A stretch of DNA of 38,921 bases from a virus. Numbering within the stretch: the first letter of the stretch is position 1; each line of letters opens with the position of its first letter. Location of the stretch: the IMG/VR virus record IMGVR_UViG_3300021437_000050, positions 1-38,921 of that record; one strand, given 5' to 3'. Shown here in pieces: positions 35,310-38,921 of this stretch. Under the pieces are notes generated by a model. That model worked only from the letters and a program-made list of their open reading frames with translations, had not been told where the DNA came from and searched no databases. A program made the position numbers and the translations under genes.

Positions 35310-36013
35310 CAATTGTTATCCAAACTCCTCCCCTTATGCCATCTATCTTGGCCATGGTCAAGCGGGTCAAGAGAGAGGTTGGTCTTCCTACCCCAACGAC
35401 TTTGGTTAATACTTCTGATCAGGTCTCCTTGGTTGCTCTTTCGGCCCTCAACGATGCCTGCACTGAGATCTATGGCCGAGCAAAATGGGAATGGAAACAA
35501 TCTCTATACGCTTTTGCCTTGGTCGCTGGGACCACTCAGTACCCGGTCCCCGCTGATTTTGAACGTGAATGCATCTCGCCTAAGGCTGCCGGTTATCCTA
35601 TCACCGGATTGACCCAGGAGGAATGGCAACAGATCATTCCTTCTTCCACGGCTCAGGCAGGTAGTCCCATTTATTACTCCATCCATGGGTACATTTTTGA
35701 GGTTTGGCCTAGTCCATCCACAGATTATGTAACTGCTTATCCCACTCTTCCATTCGTCTATTATCGGAAACCCCCTAAGCGGCTTGATGGATCTGACGAT
35801 AATGCCAATCTGAATCTTCCTCCTGAATTTGAAGATTGTATCAATTCTTATGCCAAATGGAGAGTCAAATCCTTTCTGGAGTACCCGGATGCCGCTGATG
35901 ATCATTCCAAGTACGAACAAGCCCTCCAAGTGCAATTGAATGCATCCAGGGCCATGCGAAAGGCGCCTAGGATGCGTCGAGGTGGCCCCGTAAGCGCAAA
36001 GATCTGGAGCTAA
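35306..36013 (+). CDS. Head-tail adaptor (235 aa)
   Basis: ATG 35306 overlaps the previous stop. A helical bundle core (PSILAMVKRVKREVGLPT, LVALSALNDACTEIYGRA) with KWEWKQSLYAFALVAGTTQY, then PVPADF is typical of the adaptor / tail-tubular-A class that joins portal and nozzle. Later LPPEFEDCINSYAKWRVKSF and a helical basic C-terminus fit. It is followed directly by the nozzle gene. Confidence 0.78.
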   Translation: MTIVIQTPPLMPSILAMVKRVKREVGLPTPTTLVNTSDQVSLVALSALNDACTEIYGRAKWEWKQSLYAFALVAGTTQYPVPADFERECISPKAAGYPITGLTQEEWQQIIPSSTAQAGSPIYYSIHGYIFEVWPSPSTDYVTAYPTLPFVYYRKPPKRLDGSDDNANLNLPPEFEDCINSYAKWRVKSFLEYPDAADDHSKYEQALQVQLNASRAMRKAPRMRRGGPVSAKIWS

Positions 36014-36014
36014 G

Positions 36015-37889
36015 GTGGCAAACTATGTCGGGAGGCTTAACCAGCAGCTAGAATACCAATCTTTCCTTGGTATCAATTCTAAAAGCTCCATTGTCGCTGG
36101 AGTGGCCGGAGAAGCTGTAGATATTGATAATTGGGATATCGATCTTTCCGGTGCGATCACCAGGAGACAGGGATATGCTACCCAGTACACATTCGGAGCC
36201 AATACTAATCATTTTGATTCCTTCTTTAAGCTCGATGGCACTCAGGTTTATATCGCTGTCAGTGGTGGAAACCTCTGGGAAGCTACTTCTCCATCAGGAA
36301 TCTGGACTAATCGGGGAGGAACCTTCTCTACAGGAGATTTCACCTATATAGGTGCAGATCTTAATGGGCAGTATGTTCTGTGCAACGGAGTAGATGCGCC
36401 TTCAGTATTTATCCCTGGGGCCTCTGCCAAGACTCTTGAAATTGCGTCTCTTTTATCTGTTCCTACGAACCTGTCTGTAGCTTCAACCGTAAATGCTGGG
36501 ATAGCATATCAATATGCAGTAAGCGCTCTCACTCCTCGGGGGGAAACAACCCTTTCAGCTATCGCGTCTACTGTCACTGGGCCAAGCTCCTTAACGGTAA
36601 GTTCCTATAATACAATCTCTTGGACCCCTCCAGCAGGAGCCTTCGCCCTCCATGTCTGGAGATATGATCCTTCTGACAATTCGTTTCATATCATCGCTAC
36701 TCTACAAGGGACATCTACATCTTATGTAGATAATGGTTCAGCAGTTGAGGACATCTACTCTTATCCACCTGCTTCAAATACGGCCTATAATACGCCTAAC
36801 GACTGGAACCTAATGGGACAACCCGAAGGTGTTTTCGTGATGGCCCGAGGCAAAGACCAGCGCATGGTTGCTTGGAGAGGAAGTTTTATCTGGGCTTCTG
36901 CCCTTTCTAATATTTATGATTGGTATACTGCGAATGACTCTTTCTCATTCCAGGTTCTAGGCGGAGATAATAATAACATTAAAGCAGTTGCTACTTTATT
37001 TGACTATACTCTATTTTTTAGCCCTACAAATTGTTTTGTATATACTGGTTCTAATTATAATGATATAAGCTTATCCAAGATCCTTAGTACTGGGTGCTCT
37101 TCTCACTATGCTAAAACCCATGTTGGGGATGATCTATACATTTGGAGTCAATTTGGGCCTACGCAAGTATCCCGGATTCTTTATGGGGCGGATATCCAGA
37201 CTAACCCAATCGGGGCGAAGATAAGCCCTATAACCTTTGGGGGTTCTAATTACTCCGCGTGGAGCAAGATTAGGGCTTGGCATGATCTCAGCGCTCAGAG
37301 AATCTGTTTTTCTCTCCCCCTGGGTTCAAATAGCAACCCAAATAGCGTTTTAGCCTATAATTACCAGACTAAGGGTTGGACTAAGTTTTCACTTTGGAAC
37401 ATCAACAATGTGGTTTGGGACCCAGTTGATAAAATCAACTATGGAACGTTTTCTAATCAGTTGATCGTTGCGAAATTACACAATGGGAATCTAGACGGTC
37501 CTTCTCCAATCACCAATTCCTACACTGGAATTTATGAAGATTTTAGGACTTACCTTAAAAAGCGTTCTGTCTTTTTAGACGTTCTCATGGATCCATCTAG
37601 TCCTTATGCCGTTACGGTTACGCTCAATCTTGATTATCAATCGCCTGCGGTTGTTCCCCAAACTTATACTCTAACTTATGACGGAGTGACAGCTTTTACA
37701 GATAACGAGGCCATCACACTGCAAGGGAATCTTGTCAATACGCATAGGATTGTTGTATTTGGCGATGCACGGGCAATGCAATTGGTCTTCAATGATGTAG
37801 GCGGGTTCTTGTCATTAGGCTTCATGATAAGCCAACCTGCAAGGATTTTTGGATGGAGAATCGATCTCCGCGCTCGTGGGATTCGATAG
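36015..37889 (+). CDS. Tail nozzle / stabilisation protein (624 aa)
   Basis: GTG 36015, one base after the adaptor stop. The opening (FLGINSKSSIVAGVAGEAVD, IDNWDIDLSGAITRRQGY) and FIWASALSNIYDWYTANDSF then FVYTGSNYNDISLSKI are typical of nozzle proteins of the P22 gp10 / T7 gp12 class: a beta-propeller-like platform below the adaptor. Residues about 150-245 read like an inserted fibronectin type III-like domain (VPTNLSVASTVNAGIAYQYA ... TISWTPP). Confidence 0.82.
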   Translation: MANYVGRLNQQLEYQSFLGINSKSSIVAGVAGEAVDIDNWDIDLSGAITRRQGYATQYTFGANTNHFDSFFKLDGTQVYIAVSGGNLWEATSPSGIWTNRGGTFSTGDFTYIGADLNGQYVLCNGVDAPSVFIPGASAKTLEIASLLSVPTNLSVASTVNAGIAYQYAVSALTPRGETTLSAIASTVTGPSSLTVSSYNTISWTPPAGAFALHVWRYDPSDNSFHIIATLQGTSTSYVDNGSAVEDIYSYPPASNTAYNTPNDWNLMGQPEGVFVMARGKDQRMVAWRGSFIWASALSNIYDWYTANDSFSFQVLGGDNNNIKAVATLFDYTLFFSPTNCFVYTGSNYNDISLSKILSTGCSSHYAKTHVGDDLYIWSQFGPTQVSRILYGADIQTNPIGAKISPITFGGSNYSAWSKIRAWHDLSAQRICFSLPLGSNSNPNSVLAYNYQTKGWTKFSLWNINNVVWDPVDKINYGTFSNQLIVAKLHNGNLDGPSPITNSYTGIYEDFRTYLKKRSVFLDVLMDPSSPYAVTVTLNLDYQSPAVVPQTYTLTYDGVTAFTDNEAITLQGNLVNTHRIVVFGDARAMQLVFNDVGGFLSLGFMISQPARIFGWRIDLRARGIR

Positions 37890-37897
37890 GAGTAACC

Positions 37898-38434
37898 ATG
37901 ATTTATGTTGAGTGGTCCGAAGAACCTGTAGACGCAGGAGTTCTTTATTCTGTTCTGGAGAAACACCAACTCCTTCCAAAGTCTCTTGAAAACCTTCAAA
38001 ACTGCTTAATCATGGCTAGCATGACTTCTATCGGGTTTCTCCATGATGGGGGGAATAACCCTCTAGCTATTTTGCTTGAAACAAGGCCGGAACCAGGTGT
38101 AATTGGCATTCTATTCATTACTGGAGTCGCAAGACTGAACAACCGTCGTGATGAATTAATTTCAGCTTCAATTCCGCTCAGAGAGAGATGGTTCGGAAGT
38201 GGTGCCTACCGGGTTGAATCAAGAATCCCTGTAGAACGGACACAGACTATCCGATGCCTGAAGCATCTTGGGTTTAAGCTAGAAACGGCGATGCCAATGG
38301 GGTTGAGAAATGCTGTGGTCTACAATGACAAGTTAACTTCATTATGTATAATGTCTTTGCTCCCAGATGACCCTGTTAAGCAGTTGTCAAATGAATCTCA
38401 TGGACCTATGCTTGAAAAGGGGAAAATATCATGA
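37898..38434 (+). CDS. Phage GNAT-fold protein (178 aa)
   Basis: ATG 37898 after TAGGAGTAACC; the frame is open 45 nt upstream but this site decides the start. RVESRIPVERTQTIRCLKHL followed by GFKLE is the C-terminal signature of the small GNAT-like proteins that lie between nozzle and ejection genes in T7-like and related phages (as in T7 gp13/DUF2833 relatives). Motif A is weak (RPEPGVIGILFITG), so catalysis is uncertain. Overlaps the next start as ATGA. Confidence 0.78.
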   Translation: MIYVEWSEEPVDAGVLYSVLEKHQLLPKSLENLQNCLIMASMTSIGFLHDGGNNPLAILLETRPEPGVIGILFITGVARLNNRRDELISASIPLRERWFGSGAYRVESRIPVERTQTIRCLKHLGFKLETAMPMGLRNAVVYNDKLTSLCIMSLLPDDPVKQLSNESHGPMLEKGKIS

Positions 38435-38921
38435 ATTTGAAGAAACAGGCCAAGAAAATTCGCGAAGCCGGGCGTGTGAATAGTGTTTCTGGCCAAGATA
38501 CTTCCCTCATTCATGCTTCACCTAGCGAAGAGGCTATTCTCAAAATGCTTGGTGGCAGTGGTCGAATCGACCCACAGACCGGCCTTCCTCATTATGATGC
38601 AGGCGGTTTACGTGGGGATAGTAACGCTGGCAATGCAAGTGGCGGATATGGAGGAGGGGACAGTCGCAGCGGGAATAGCACTGACCGTAACGGGCTAACT
38701 TCAAATCAAGTCGGTTATGGTTATCGTGCTGGTACTGGGGATATCGCAGGCAGTAGGTATGGAGAAGATGTTTCTTCCAATACTTACGGAGGTTGGGGGG
38801 GTGTGGGGGGAGCTTTGAGCGGTCTTTTGACGGGTAACCCAGCCATGATGGCGAAGGGAGCTTATTCTGGGGTTCAGGGCAATACAGTAAATAACGGCAG
38901 CAAGGATACTTCTAGATCAAA
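38431..38921 (+). CDS. Internal virion/ejection protein, N-terminal part (continues at 134-983)
   Basis: ATG 38431 (MNLKKQAKKIREAGRVNSVS). The segment GGSGRIDPQTGLPHYDAGGL (about residues 42-61) is the [IV]-[DN]-P-x-T-G-L-[PM] motif often found near the start of phage ejection and minor head proteins. A Gly/Ser/Asn-rich stretch follows, and the frame runs unbroken through the 7-G run into the overlap. The whole product is 446 aa after joining the contig ends. Confidence 0.82.
   Translation, partial: MNLKKQAKKIREAGRVNSVSGQDTSLIHASPSEEAILKMLGGSGRIDPQTGLPHYDAGGLRGDSNAGNASGGYGGGDSRSGNSTDRNGLTSNQVGYGYRAGTGDIAGSRYGEDVSSNTYGGWGGVGGALSGLLTGNPAMMAKGAYSGVQGNTVNNGSKDTSRS
38788..38921. repeat. Terminal overlap of the circular contig (right copy)
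   Basis: Repeats 1-133 with one extra G in the run at 38795-38801. This copy keeps the spanning gene in frame and is probably the correct one. Confidence 0.95.

Noticed and set aside
1-38921. tRNA genes, lysogeny integrase or repressor, CRISPR arrays, insertion sequences
   Set aside because: None could be recognised by reading; small cryptic ones cannot be excluded without a search.

Overview
The window is an assembled circular phage genome of about 38.8 kb. Its last 134 bases repeat its first 133, and one gene runs across the join (38431 to the end, then on to 983). The gene set suggests a tailed, short-tailed (podovirus-like) virus of a Gram-negative host: large terminase, T7-like portal, scaffold, an N4-gp56-type major capsid protein, adaptor and nozzle proteins, a small GNAT-fold protein, three large internal/ejection proteins, a GH108 endolysin and spanin-like proteins. 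I see no DNA or RNA polymerase, no lysogeny integrase and no tRNA. The host cannot be named from the sequence.

Layout: rightward genes run from 22686 through the contig end to 7731. In order they are small zinc-finger and membrane proteins, a possible small terminase, holin/spanin-like genes, TerL (25747-27189), portal (27314-29290), scaffold, major capsid protein (30054-31082), fibres (32031-35309), adaptor (35306-36013), nozzle (36015-37889), GNAT-like protein, ejection proteins (38431..983, 994-2328, 2331-4514), lysis (4511-5381), two virion proteins and three tiny lysine-rich proteins. They end at a strong terminator (7785-7812). Leftward genes run from about 21799 down to 8337 and look early: a replication initiator-like protein with repeats inside its gene, an ssDNA-binding-like protein, nucleases, an HNH-AP2 endonuclease and many small proteins. 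They end at leftward terminators (8203-8233, 7871-7912). The divergent control region lies at about 22000-22680.

The outstanding feature sits inside the leftward region. Two blocks (9845-12649 and 15560-18006) are integron gene-cassette arrays. Together they hold 14 cassettes of 270-854 bp and 14 recognisable attC sites. Each site has an R'' core (GCCTAAC type), an L'' arm (TTCAACCCGGACGCTGCC type), an L' arm (GGCAACGCCGGTTAACTC type) and an R' core (GTTAGGC type). Each block starts at its left with an attI-like inverted core pair (CCTAA-6 nt-GTTAGG) and joins, at its right, a gene that ends in the same core. R' and R'' covary within cassettes, which is the expected mark of cassette circles. 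No integron integrase is visible, so one would have to come from the host.

The arrays differ from a textbook integron. All cassette ORFs run opposite to the attC orientation, that is, with phage early transcription. Eight of the 14 genes start, with their own ribosome binding site, inside the attC loop and are translated through the L''/R'' arm. Eight cassette genes plus the two array-end genes stop at a TAA that begins exactly at the integron crossover point. The array looks adapted to carry exchangeable small early genes (zinc-ribbon proteins, a PAPS-reductase-like protein) in a phage.
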